In this document: positions 35,131 through 43,457 of the stretch, one piece after another
How the letters are laid out: each line of letters starts with the position of its first letter
Numbering within the stretch: the first letter of the stretch is position 1
DNA from: G963674685 sp963674685
GTDB taxonomy: Bacteria; Lernaellota; Lernaellaia; JACKCT01
Reading direction: 5' to 3'
DNA: 64,000 bases
NCBI GenBank assembly: GCA_963674685.2
Contig: CAXXWT010000007.1
Span: 682,001 to 746,000, forward strand
Translations under genes and position numbers: made by a program
The notes under the pieces: generated by a model
Told to the model about the DNA's origin: nothing
Databases searched by the model: none
The model's input: the letters and a program-made list of their open reading frames with translations, nothing else

Positions 35131-35592
35131 TTGATTTTCCTAATCAGAAATGAGTTTCGATCCAACAATACATATACTAAAAGGGGATCGCGGCTCAAGA
35201 CGCGCATGGCGCAAATAAGTTTTTCAAACAAATATTCAAAGGCGCGTTGACAATAAACGGCGAATCGAGAATAGAATTTCGGGATGTCTATTGAGAACAC
35301 TCATCGCGAATACCGCACTTTATCATTGGGCTTTAGCCCTGGAAAACAGAATGGCCTAAATTTGCATAAGCCCCCGAAGCGGGGCGTAGGAGGTTTTTCT
35401 TGTGATCATCAATAAGGCGATTTGCAGCGACGCGCTTCCTGCACCCCCTGCCAGGGGTTTATTGAAAATGAACCAATCTCGTATTCCAGGGCTAAAGCCC
35501 TTCGCTACTGACCAAATACCCCCTCCGGGGGTTACAATGACGCAAACACAATTGAAAACGACATCCGTAATTATTGAGTATGGTAATTATCG
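35131..35592. other. Gene-free region with several short palindromes
   Basis: About 460 bases. It holds the inverted pair at 35328/35484, a CCCCGAAGCGGGG hairpin near 35370, CCCCTGCCAGGGG near 35450 and ACCCCC-TCC-GGGGGT at 35518-35532. It should also contain the promoters of two divergent genes, but no convincing -35/-10 pair stands out. Confidence 0.5.
35328..35500. repeat. 17-base inverted repeat pair GGGCTTTAGCCCTGGAA
   Basis: GGGCTTTAGCCCTGGAA at 35328-35344 recurs inverted at 35484-35500. Each unit also folds on itself (GGGCT-TT-AGCCC), so it is REP-like in design. The 139 bases between contain further small hairpins. Confidence 0.65.
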
Positions 35593-37467
35593 ATGACTTA
35601 TAAAAGACTGCTTAAGAACTTGTTTTTCACTTCGGCGGCTATATTTTTGGGACTTATTTTTTTCGAGTCGCTGGCCCGCATCGGCGAGCGATTTGCGTCG
35701 ACCGAACCCGTGGACGCCAGAAGCCCGATTGAGTTTCAAAAACTGCCCGACGCGCCGGTTCTGGAGAACGTCCAAATCGACGGCGAGGATTTCAGGTCCC
35801 TGGCCTGGGGCGGGCGCCCGCCGGCGCTCATGCCGGCGCAAAAAGGCGACGAAATCCGGATCGTCCTTGTCGGGGGCAGCGCCGCGGAAGGCATGGGCAT
35901 CGCGCCCACGGCAAATTTTGCAACGCACCTTGAGAGGATTCTCAATAAAGTTTCCGCGCGCCGGGTCAGAGTCATCAACATGGGCCGGACCGGATACGCC
36001 AGCCCGCAACTGACATGGCTGCTTTCCAAAGCCGTGCCTCTGGTCGAGCCGGATCTGATCCTGACCGTCATGGGCAACAACGAATATCTCGACATGCAGT
36101 TTCAGACCCAGGGCGTCGCGAAACCTCTGCGCCTGACCCTGGCGCGCAGGATGGAAAGGCATTTCGCCCTGGCGCGTTTCTTCAGGCCGGAGCAAAAAAC
36201 GGATACAAACGTCGCGCCGGCAAAGCACCTGGAAGCCATGGGGAAAATAAGCGCCGGCGACAGAGAGGCGGCGGACGCTTACGTGACCGGCCGATTGAAA
36301 CGCTCTATTCAGAACATGGCGCTCTCGGCGCGTGACAACGGATGCCGCATGCTGGTTTGCACCGTTCCCGTGAATATCCGCTATGCGAATTTGCGGCAGT
36401 GGTTTTTCGCCGGGGACGGCAACGCGCATCCCGTGGATTTCATCAAGGCCCGCTGGGCGATGCGCTACGGAGCTCCGGAAAAAGCCGCCGAAATCATGAA
36501 AAGCCGGATCGGAGTCGATGGAAAGGATTTTCCCGCGCGTTTCGTTTCGGCCATGGCGCTCAGGGCCGCGGGGATGCGGGAGCAGTCCGATAACGCTTAT
36601 CGGGAATTGGTCGCCGAGATCGAAAGCCCTTGCCTGGCGGGCGGGGGTTTCGGCGAATGGTATATTTACATTGCGTCGTCGGTGGCTATCGAAGGCCAAG
36701 CGGCCGCCGAAAAAAGAGCCGAAGTGTGGTTTGACCGCATGAAGGAAAGAACGCCCGACGCATACAGCCATTGGCAACTCGCGAACATGCATCTGGCTCT
36801 TGGCGACATTGCAGAGGCCCGGCGGCTTTTCGTAAAGGCCATGGACATGGGCGGGCACATCATCCGCGCCGGCGGGCAGGTCAACTATATCCTGCAACTT
36901 GCGGCTTCGGCGGCGGGCGTCGACTCCTTCGACTTGAAAGGCGAATTTGAACATTACGTCCCGGGCGGTTTTTTGGGCTATGAATATTTTCTGGATTACT
37001 GCCATTACAACGCGCGGGGGCATATTCTGGCGGCGCATCTGCTGGCCGGGCCGGTGTCCGCCGCGCTGGGGATCAAAGGGCGGTTCCCGTCCGCGCAATC
37101 GGCGCTGGATAAGGAATTGGAAATGCGAAAAGGCCGCGAGACCGATCTGGCTGATTTACGCTGGTGGACGGGCGCCGATTTCGACGTGACTTACCTCGTT
37201 AACGAGGCTATCGACTCCGGACGCAATCCCAGATCGGAGCTTCGGCGTCACGTGGAGCAATACGGCGAATCGGCGCGGGCCGCCACGTATCTGGGCAACT
37301 GGATGGTCGCCGAGCAGCTTGGCGACTGGGGAACGACGGATCGCAACGACATGGATAAAATCAGCGGCAAGGCTTCCCGGCGGCAGTACGCAAAAGCTCT
37401 TGAGATGTCGCCCGACTTCAAGCCGGCGAAAGCGAATCTTGAAATCTATATGCGTTATCTACGGTAG
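35593..37467 (+). CDS. Membrane-anchored SGNH/GDSL hydrolase with TPR-like region, paralogue
   Basis: 624 residues. One N-terminal helix (LFFTSAAIFLGLIFFESLA) anchors it. SGNH blocks match the protein at 25546: IVLVGGSAAEGMG (Ser ~96), NMGRTGYASP (Gly), LTVMGNNEYLD (Asn) and LDYCHYNARGHILAAHLLA (Asp-His). The central ~250 residues carry TPR-like helices (ARLFVKAMDMGGHIIRAGGQ, AMALRAAGMREQSDNAYREL) and it has an extra ~130-residue C-terminal tail. Likely an envelope carbohydrate esterase or acyltransferase partner. Shared architecture with a diverged sequence suggests an old duplication. Confidence 0.8.
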   Translation: MTYKRLLKNLFFTSAAIFLGLIFFESLARIGERFASTEPVDARSPIEFQKLPDAPVLENVQIDGEDFRSLAWGGRPPALMPAQKGDEIRIVLVGGSAAEGMGIAPTANFATHLERILNKVSARRVRVINMGRTGYASPQLTWLLSKAVPLVEPDLILTVMGNNEYLDMQFQTQGVAKPLRLTLARRMERHFALARFFRPEQKTDTNVAPAKHLEAMGKISAGDREAADAYVTGRLKRSIQNMALSARDNGCRMLVCTVPVNIRYANLRQWFFAGDGNAHPVDFIKARWAMRYGAPEKAAEIMKSRIGVDGKDFPARFVSAMALRAAGMREQSDNAYRELVAEIESPCLAGGGFGEWYIYIASSVAIEGQAAAEKRAEVWFDRMKERTPDAYSHWQLANMHLALGDIAEARRLFVKAMDMGGHIIRAGGQVNYILQLAASAAGVDSFDLKGEFEHYVPGGFLGYEYFLDYCHYNARGHILAAHLLAGPVSAALGIKGRFPSAQSALDKELEMRKGRETDLADLRWWTGADFDVTYLVNEAIDSGRNPRSELRRHVEQYGESARAATYLGNWMVAEQLGDWGTTDRNDMDKISGKASRRQYAKALEMSPDFKPAKANLEIYMRYLR

Positions 37468-37482
37468 ATTTTAACAATGAAA

Positions 37483-37513
37483 GGGGCGAATCCCATGATT
37501 GCGGATTCACCCC
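37483..37513. terminator. Stem-loop after the SGNH hydrolase gene
   Basis: GGGGCGAATCC (37483-37493) pairs with GGATTCACCCC (37503-37513), one C-A mismatch, 9-base loop. It sits 16 bases past the stop codon; there is no T run, so Rho-independent termination is not assured. The rest of 37514-37660 shows nothing clear. Confidence 0.4.
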
Positions 37514-37660
37514 GTACCCCGAAAGGCTCGCCTGTTGGATTTAAGATAACGTAGCGGGCGCGGGCGATCAAGCTCACGGATGAAAAGCCCCGCACTTTCG
37601 CAAATGCGTGAAGCTGTGCTAATACCCGTTTCTTAGGAATTAACACGCGGAGTTTTAAAA

Positions 37661-38389
37661 ATGGGATTCATCGAAATAAAAAAAGAGGGTTCTGTAGCCA
37701 TTGCCGTCTGGAAGCACGAAGAGCAAAATCGTTTCACCTCGCCGTTCATGGAAGAGATCGCGCAGAGCTTAAACGAGCTGGCGAAAGACGACGCGGTTTC
37801 ATCCGTCGTCATCGCTTCAGGTCACGAAAAATATTTTTCCACGGGCCTGCACCTGGAATGGATGATGCAACAGGGGGCTTCCGATCCGAATGCGCTCAAG
37901 GAATTCCTGCATCACATTCACAATAACCTGATTCTTTTCACGTCATATCCCAAACCGTTTATTGCGGCGATTACGGGGCACTGCGTGGCCGCCGGATGCA
38001 TCTTCGGCGCGTGCATGGATTTTCGCTACATGTCCGAGGATCGCGGTTTCGTGCGGCTTCCCGAAGTGCAGATCAACATTCCCTTCTGGCCGGGCATGCG
38101 AGCCATTTTTCAGGACATCCTTCCTCCGAAGGCGCAGCGGGATCTTTTCTATACCGGCGACCGCTTCACCGCAAAGCAGGCCTATGAGATGGAGTACATC
38201 GACGAACTGTTCCCCGCCGACCAGGTTTTGCCGAAAGCCGTCGAATTAGCCGAAAAACTGGGCCGCGCCAAGACCGAGACATACGCGCACATCAAAAGGG
38301 ATCTGCGTCGACGCGTCCTGACGATCATGAAGGAAGAAGATCCCAGGGCCATAGAATTTTTCATGAGCCAGATGGCGCAAAGCCGATAA
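37661..38389 (+). CDS. Enoyl-CoA hydratase/isomerase family protein
   Basis: 242 residues, crotonase fold. The family binds acyl-CoA thioesters and stabilises an enolate in an oxyanion hole. SSVVIASGHEKYFSTGLHLEW and PFIAAITGHCVAAGCIFGACMDFRYMSED are the two conserved CoA-binding and oxyanion segments. The usual catalytic Glu pair of ECH1 is not evident: the second position reads VRLPEVQINIPFWPGM, which resembles delta3,delta2-enoyl-CoA isomerases (PECI/ECI). The terminal helix ends in AQSR. GGAG precedes ATG. No fatty-acid degradation operon surrounds it, so the substrate is open. Confidence 0.85.
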   Translation: MGFIEIKKEGSVAIAVWKHEEQNRFTSPFMEEIAQSLNELAKDDAVSSVVIASGHEKYFSTGLHLEWMMQQGASDPNALKEFLHHIHNNLILFTSYPKPFIAAITGHCVAAGCIFGACMDFRYMSEDRGFVRLPEVQINIPFWPGMRAIFQDILPPKAQRDLFYTGDRFTAKQAYEMEYIDELFPADQVLPKAVELAEKLGRAKTETYAHIKRDLRRRVLTIMKEEDPRAIEFFMSQMAQSR

Positions 38390-38424
38390 TGCCATGTTGC
38401 AAGTCGACGGCAGGCGATGAGGAT

Positions 38425-38507
38425 GCCCCGTAGGGACTTTTGAAAATAGGCCCCCGATTCATCGGGGGTTTAAAAGATGCGCGAATACATTTACGTCCCA
38501 TAGGGAC
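38425..38507. repeat. Palindrome cluster: two GYCCCRTAGGGAC units around a terminator-like hairpin
   Basis: GCCCCGTAGGGAC (38425-38437) and GTCCCATAGGGAC (38495-38507) are near-identical small hairpins flanking CCCCCGAT-TC-ATCGGGGG (38451-38468), followed by TTTAAAA. The gap holds no gene. The middle hairpin may terminate both convergent genes. Confidence 0.65.
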
Positions 38508-38531
38508 ACTGAATTCTTATAAGTTATCTTT

Positions 38532-40274
38532 TTAATCGTCGCCGCGCCGGATGAGTTTGCCTTTGCGCGGCTGTGGGGCGTACCCGCTCGGCGTCACCAC
38601 CGGATGTCCGTTGACCATCACGTACTCGATGCCCGAAGGGAAGACGTCCGGTTGCATCGGCGCGCTGTTCGATTTGATCTCGTCGGGATCGAAAAGGACC
38701 AGATCCGCCCAGTATCCCCGACGGATCAGACCTCGGTTTTTGATGCCCAACTGCGCGGCGGGCAGGGAAGTCGATTTTCTGATCGCTTCGGGCAGACTCA
38801 TGTGCTTTTCATCCCGGACGTATTTTGAAAGCAGCTTCGGGTAGCAGTCGTAGAAAAGATGGCTGGGCTTTCCCAGCCCCAGAAGCAGCGTGTCGGTGAC
38901 GACGGACACGTTCGGATCGGAAACGGACGCGTAAACGCTGCGCTCGGCGAATTCGTCTCCCGGCCACGTGGGGGTTTCATAAACCAGGACGTTGCCGTCT
39001 TCTTCCAGCAGCATGTCGCAGACCGCGTCGAAGGGGTGTTTCCCCATAGCCTTGCCGATCGCGGCGAAATTCATCCCTTCGTATTTCTTGTTGGCGTCGG
39101 ACTTGACGCCCATCAGATGCACGGCTTTGAAGCCCATGACCTTGAAAAAATTCATGGACCAGGTGTCGGGTTCGCGATGCGGCCATATCGACTTGCCCCG
39201 CATGATGGAGCGATGGATTTTCTGCCGCGTTTCCGGATCGGCGAAACGGTTTATCACTTTTTCCTTGCCGCCTTCCAGAGACCATGGCGGCATGAAGGCG
39301 AAAGCGTGCGTGAAGCCGGCGCCCGTCGGCATGGCGTCCATGCCCATGGGCAGGCCGTCGTCGATGGCCTTTCCCATCCGGGCCAATTTGTCGCGCATGG
39401 CCAGATCCAGGGGGATCGGCAATTTCAGCCGTTTGTAGACGGCCGCTCCGGTGCGCAGAACTTCCGACACCGCGCGGTCGACCAGGACGTTGACATTGGG
39501 CAGCCAGAAAAGATGGGATATCTGGATGCGCACGCCGGTCTTGCGGCTGATCGACATTATCTCCTCGATGGCCTGGGGCAGCGTGTTGGAGTAACTGCGC
39601 AGGTGGCTGGTGAACACGCCTTCGCTTTTTCTGACGATTCGCGCCAGGTCGGTCAGTTCGTCCTCGTCGCAGGCCAGCCCCGGGAAATATTGCAGGCCGG
39701 TGCTCATGCCCAGAGCGCCGGCTTCGAGGGATTCGGACAGATGGCGCTTCATGGTTTCGACTTCGGATTTTTCCGCAAGCCGGTTGATCAGACCCATGGC
39801 GCCGATGCGAAGCTGGCCGTGCGGCGTCAGAAGGGCCGCGTTCATGACCATGCCGCGCTTTTCGAGGACTTCCATGAACTCGGCCGTCGAATTCCACGTG
39901 ACGAAAGGTTCCTGGTCCTCGCCGACGAACAGGCTCATGTAGATCAGGCCGTCCTTGCGGAATTTTTTCGTAAAAGGCGCCAGGCCCGCTCCGCAGTTTC
40001 CGCCCACGAAGGTCGTGATGCCCTGCCGAAGAAGCGGCTCCAGCGTTTTATGGTGATCGCCGGAGTGGATGACCAGGTCGGCGTGGCTGTGCACGTCGAT
40101 GAAACCCGGGCAAAGCGCTTTGCGGCCCGCGTCGATGCGCGTTTTGGCCCTGGCGTCTTCCAACTGGCCGATGTCTTGTATCCGGCCGCTTTTTATCGCC
40201 ACGTCCGCCGTGTAAGGAAGGCGTCCCGTGCCGTCGTAAATCGTTGCGTTGTCGATGATGATATCATAGGTCAT
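38532..40274 (-). CDS. N-acyl-D-amino-acid deacylase family amidohydrolase
   Basis: 580 residues. Metal-dependent amidohydrolase of the D-aminoacylase branch, which removes acyl groups from N-acyl-D-amino acids. The start MTYDIIIDNATIYDGTGRLPYTADVAIKSGRIQDIG and GFIDVHSHADLVIH (His-x-His metal ligands) are typical. Later motifs include GGNCGAGLAPF, SEGVFTSHLRSY and HLFWLP with a distal His, then the C-terminal family block IKNRGLIRRGYWADLVLFDPD. It lacks a signal peptide. The adjacent MarR gene 43 bases upstream on the same strand suggests control by a small aromatic or acidic ligand. Substrate specificity, such as D-Glu, D-Asp or a neutral D-amino acid, cannot be told. Confidence 0.85.
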   Translation of the reverse strand: MTYDIIIDNATIYDGTGRLPYTADVAIKSGRIQDIGQLEDARAKTRIDAGRKALCPGFIDVHSHADLVIHSGDHHKTLEPLLRQGITTFVGGNCGAGLAPFTKKFRKDGLIYMSLFVGEDQEPFVTWNSTAEFMEVLEKRGMVMNAALLTPHGQLRIGAMGLINRLAEKSEVETMKRHLSESLEAGALGMSTGLQYFPGLACDEDELTDLARIVRKSEGVFTSHLRSYSNTLPQAIEEIMSISRKTGVRIQISHLFWLPNVNVLVDRAVSEVLRTGAAVYKRLKLPIPLDLAMRDKLARMGKAIDDGLPMGMDAMPTGAGFTHAFAFMPPWSLEGGKEKVINRFADPETRQKIHRSIMRGKSIWPHREPDTWSMNFFKVMGFKAVHLMGVKSDANKKYEGMNFAAIGKAMGKHPFDAVCDMLLEEDGNVLVYETPTWPGDEFAERSVYASVSDPNVSVVTDTLLLGLGKPSHLFYDCYPKLLSKYVRDEKHMSLPEAIRKSTSLPAAQLGIKNRGLIRRGYWADLVLFDPDEIKSNSAPMQPDVFPSGIEYVMVNGHPVVTPSGYAPQPRKGKLIRRGDD

Positions 40275-40317
40275 TGTTTTCTCCCCGCGTTTTCTTCGTG
40301 ACGGATTCGGACGCGGT

Positions 40318-40761
40318 TTATGCCGTCAGTTTCTCGATTTTCTCCACGATGCTTACGATGCGTTTGAGTTCCGTCGCCGGCAGTTGTCGGCCGGCAATCT
40401 CCGCGATGTTTTCAAAAATTTCGTGATGCCGGGCGAGGGCGGCCTTGCCCCGACGCGCCAGGTCGAGGATGACGGCGCGCCGGTCGCCGGGATCGGCGCT
40501 GCGCTTGATATAGCCCTTGGCCACCATCTTGTCCGCCGTCCAGGATACCGTGGACAGCGGAAGGTTGACGCGTTGCGCCAGTTCCTTCAAGCGGCACGGT
40601 CCCGTCTCTTCGATGTTCAATAGGAAAAGCTGTTCTTTGGGGCTGGTCTGCAGTTCCTCTTTGAACAGGTCCATTTTTCGATAGATCTGATTCAGGGCAT
40701 GGGCGAGGCGGTCGACCATGGCGTCGGTTTTGTCTCGGCTTTGATCGGTATTTTTCGGCAA
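40318..40761 (-). CDS. MarR family transcriptional regulator
   Basis: 147 residues with a TTG start at 40761; GGAG lies seven bases upstream. MarR proteins are dimeric winged-helix repressors that release DNA on binding small ligands. The wHTH segment is CRLKELAQRVNLPLSTVSWTADKMVAKGYIKRSADPGDRRAVILDLARRGKAAL, including the D-R-R wing, with flanking dimerisation helices. It lies directly upstream of the amidohydrolase gene in the same orientation, and an inverted repeat suitable as an operator covers its own promoter, so it probably represses both. Confidence 0.9.
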   Translation of the reverse strand: MPKNTDQSRDKTDAMVDRLAHALNQIYRKMDLFKEELQTSPKEQLFLLNIEETGPCRLKELAQRVNLPLSTVSWTADKMVAKGYIKRSADPGDRRAVILDLARRGKAALARHHEIFENIAEIAGRQLPATELKRIVSIVEKIEKLTA

Positions 40762-40777
40762 AATATTGCTCCAACTA

Positions 40778-40790
40778 TTGAACTATTCAA
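40778..40790 (-). promoter_or_regulatory. Candidate MarR operator TTGAA-CTA-TTCAA
   Basis: A perfect 5-bp inverted repeat with 3-bp spacer, located just upstream of the ribosome binding site of marR. Position and symmetry fit autorepression. It also sits within AT-rich DNA that should hold the promoter. Confidence 0.45.
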
Positions 40791-40829
40791 AACTTAGAAT
40801 AATTTGACGGGCGAGTCAACAAGATGGAA

Positions 40830-40870
40830 GGGGCAAGGGGAAAGGGGCAAGGGGCAAAAGGGGAAAGGGG
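40830..40870 (+). other. G-quadruplex-capable tract
   Basis: Six runs of GGGG (40830-33, 40837-40, 40844-47, 40851-54, 40860-63, 40867-70) separated by loops of 3 to 5 bases. More than the four needed for an intramolecular G-quadruplex. It lies between the marR promoter and the dnaA stop codon. Confidence 0.6.
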
Positions 40871-40967
40871 CTTGCGAAATAGCTTCGCCTTGTGGGTTTT
40901 TACCGATGATTCGCGCCTGTGTTGCGCAAATTCATCATTCCCTATTTCAATTTTCACTTGAAAGGAG

Positions 40968-42335
40968 TCAGCGCCCCTTGATGCGCCGCTCCAACTCGCG
41001 GATGGTTTTGTTCAGGCCGTTGTCCGTGACTCTGAGTTTTTTGATTTTTTTGCAGGCGTGCATGATGGTGGTGTGATCCCGGCCTCCGAATTGCCTCCCG
41101 ATTTCCGGGAAGCTGGCGTCGGTAAGCTCTCTGGCCATGTAACCGGCGATCTGGCGCGGCAAAGCCAGATTCTTGTCCCGCTTCGCCCCCTTGATTTCCT
41201 TGAGTTTGATCTGGAAGTAGTCGCAAACGACCTGCTGAATTTTCGCCACGTCGATGAAATCGCTTTTTTCCTCGATCACATGTTGCAGGATCTGCTCGGC
41301 AAGGTCGATGGAAATCGGCAATTGGTTCAACGAGGCGTACGCGGAGATCCTGACGAGGGCGCCTTCCAGTTCGCGAATGTTCGCCTGAAAATGATCCGCC
41401 AGATAAAAAGCCAGATCCTGCGGCATATCGATTTCGTTGTCCTTCGCTTTCCTTTGCAGGATGGCGACGCGGGTTTCCAGGTCGGGAGGCTGAAGATCGG
41501 CGATGAGACCCCAGCTGAATCGGGAGCGCAGCCTCGAATCCAGCTCCGAGAGATCCTTGGGCGGACGATCCGAAGTCGCCACGATCTGTGCGCCGGATTG
41601 ATGGAGTTCGTTGAAGGCGTGGAAGAATTCCACCTGCGTTCGCTCCTTGCCTTGCAAAAACTCCACGTCGTCGATGAGCAACACGCTGCTTCGACGGAAT
41701 TTCTTGCGGAAGGCGTCGATGTGTCCCTGACGCAGGGCCGTGATCATTTCGTTGGTAAAGCGCTCGGAAGTTATCGAAACGACCTTCGCCGACGGGTCCA
41801 GAGAAAAAATGTAATGCCCGATGGCGTGAAGGAGATGGGACTTTCCGAGACCGGATGCCCCGTAGATGAAAAGGGGGTTGTAGACGCGTCCCGGCTTCTT
41901 GGCCGCGGCCATGCACGCGGCATGGGCGAACCGATTGGATGCGCCGACGATAAAGCGGCCGAAATTGTATTGGGGATTGAGATTCTGACCTTTGGCGACA
42001 AATCGAACGCGGGAGGTTTTCGGCTTGGTTTCCGGCTTGGCGAGTGTGACGGGATCGCCGAGGAAGTCCGATCCGAAATCGAGTTGTTTGCACTTGCCGT
42101 TGGATTTTACCTGAACGTTGACGGGCAGATTTTCCGAAGTCAATTCAAAGAGAATGTCGCGGACTATGCCGCTGTAATGAACGTCGAACCAGTCCTTGCT
42201 CAGTTTGTTCGGCGCTTCAAGAATCAGCTTGGAGGAATTCTCCTGGACGACGAGAGGTTCGATCCATGTGGTGAGTTCTCTTGTATCCAGTCGCTCGGAT
42301 AAAAGCTTTTTTGCCCGAGCCCAAATTGCTTGCAT
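40968..42335 (-). CDS. dnaA: Chromosomal replication initiator DnaA
   Basis: 455 residues from ATG 42335 (MQAIWARAKKLLSERLDTRE), which follows GAGG and matches the DnaA N-terminus; the frame extending to 42392 is not needed. DnaA binds origin boxes as ATP-oligomer and melts the DNA. Domains: I ~1-85 with RELTTWIEPL; II Lys-rich linker to ~115; III AAA+ with Walker A GASGLGKSH (~159-167), Walker B LLIDDVEFLQGKE and sensor-II RFSWGLIADLQPPD region; IV with the GGRDHTTIMHAC DnaA signature. Neighbours are marR and a HAD gene, not dnaN or recF, which is not the classic arrangement. Confidence 0.97.
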   Translation of the reverse strand: MQAIWARAKKLLSERLDTRELTTWIEPLVVQENSSKLILEAPNKLSKDWFDVHYSGIVRDILFELTSENLPVNVQVKSNGKCKQLDFGSDFLGDPVTLAKPETKPKTSRVRFVAKGQNLNPQYNFGRFIVGASNRFAHAACMAAAKKPGRVYNPLFIYGASGLGKSHLLHAIGHYIFSLDPSAKVVSITSERFTNEMITALRQGHIDAFRKKFRRSSVLLIDDVEFLQGKERTQVEFFHAFNELHQSGAQIVATSDRPPKDLSELDSRLRSRFSWGLIADLQPPDLETRVAILQRKAKDNEIDMPQDLAFYLADHFQANIRELEGALVRISAYASLNQLPISIDLAEQILQHVIEEKSDFIDVAKIQQVVCDYFQIKLKEIKGAKRDKNLALPRQIAGYMARELTDASFPEIGRQFGGRDHTTIMHACKKIKKLRVTDNGLNKTIRELERRIKGR

Positions 42336-42774
42336 CAAATCCTCGACTTCGCCGCAAATCTTCCGGCGCCGCTTTTCGGATTGTAAAGACAAAACCGCAC
42401 CATCTCCCGTTCGGAGCGAACGGAACTTCCCGAAAAACGTGCCTTGTTTGAGTAATTACGAAGGGCTTGCCTACTCGCCAATCCCCAATTTTGGCGGTCG
42501 CTTTTTTACCCTTTTTCAAGCTTTGCTCTAAACGGATTTTCAGTATACGCAAGACGTTTTTGATTTCAAGGTCAAAAATCCAAATCGACAACATTTTTTT
42601 TTAAAATTGTCCTGACATTCGTCTAACCCTTTGGAAAAAGTGGGGAAAATTTTTTCAAATTTCTCGAAATATTTTTTGTAAATTTTTCAAATCGGCAAGC
42701 GAAAAATGCGCTTTAAAATCGGCGGCTCGCCAAGCAAATTTTACAACCTGCAAAAGTAATTTGAAATTCAGTGG
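42336..42774. promoter_or_regulatory. AT-rich intergenic region upstream of dnaA, possible oriC
   Basis: About 440 gene-free bases, strongly AT-rich from 42540 to 42720, with TTTTTCAAAT repeated (42651-42660 and near 42683). Two degenerate DnaA-box candidates on the minus strand, TTTTCCCCA (42641-42649) and TTTTCCAAA (42630-42638), each differ from TTTTCCACA by one base. No exact box was found, so origin status is uncertain. It must contain the dnaA promoter. Confidence 0.4.
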
Positions 42775-43428
42775 TTAGGTCAATTCGAGAAGGACACTCA
42801 CGACCGTCTTGAAATCCGGCGAAAGAAAATCCGGCTTCAATCTTTCCAATTTTTCTTTGCCGGACACCCCGTACGTGACCGCCAGGGTTTTCGTTCCGGC
42901 GCTTTTTCCGGCGAGGATATCGGTCGTCGAATCGCCGATCATGATCGACGCGTTCGGCTCGACGTTCATCCGTGCGCAAACCTCGATGACGATCTCCGGA
43001 TCGGGTTTCGGCTTCAATCCATCGGCCCCGCGGACCATGTCGAACTCCTCCGTCAAATTCAACTTGCCCATCAGGCGGTACGCCATAAAAGCGTTTTTCG
43101 CCGTGGCGACGGCCAGCCGGCAATCCGCCGAGCGAAGCAAGGCCAGTCCTTCCCGCACGCCTTCGTACGGATAAGATCGATCCGCGCAGTGATCGTAATA
43201 CCATCTCCTGTATTCGCGAACGCACGCCCCGATTTTTTCATCGTCCGCATCCGGCGCAAGGTTTTTGAACATGTCGCGCAGGCCGGGGCCGATGAAGGGG
43301 ATGACGTCGTCGATGCTTAGATTGAAACCGCATAGAAGATTCATGGTCCGGGCCGCGGCGGCGGCGATATCGTCCATGCTGTTTACGAGCGTCATGTCGA
43401 GATCGAAAATAGCCAGCTTGACGGGCAT
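42775..43428 (-). CDS. HAD-superfamily phosphatase, phosphoglycolate phosphatase-like
   Basis: 217 residues. Motif I is FDLDMTLVNS (Asp nucleophile plus acid/base Asp), motif II lies near RLAVATAKN, motif III is GLKPKPDPEIV and motif IV SIMIGDSTTDILAGKSAG. The inserted helical cap (residues ~18-85) makes it a subclass I HAD close to Gph, PhnX and beta-phosphoglucomutase. 'D-x-D-M-T' in motif I replaces the more usual D-x-D-G-T. Phosphoglycolate or another small phosphoester is plausible. The next gene upstream is the ABC permease; this gene ends about 440 bases before dnaA. Confidence 0.85.
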   Translation of the reverse strand: MPVKLAIFDLDMTLVNSMDDIAAAAARTMNLLCGFNLSIDDVIPFIGPGLRDMFKNLAPDADDEKIGACVREYRRWYYDHCADRSYPYEGVREGLALLRSADCRLAVATAKNAFMAYRLMGKLNLTEEFDMVRGADGLKPKPDPEIVIEVCARMNVEPNASIMIGDSTTDILAGKSAGTKTLAVTYGVSGKEKLERLKPDFLSPDFKTVVSVLLELT

Positions 43429-43457
43429 CGGAAAAATCCAAATCGGTTATGAAAAAA

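Noticed and set aside
33445..35250. 601-codon plus-strand frame opposite the secreted glycoside hydrolase
   Set aside because: Composition-driven antisense frame; the minus-strand gene has a signal peptide and is contiguous with the GH1 gene.
35587..37098. 503-codon minus-strand frame over the SGNH hydrolase
   Set aside because: Antisense shadow; the plus strand has intact SGNH catalytic blocks.
37470..37660. Possible tRNA or riboswitch before the enoyl-CoA hydratase gene
   Set aside because: A stem-loop is present, but no T-arm GTTCGA, acceptor pairing or known riboswitch core was found.
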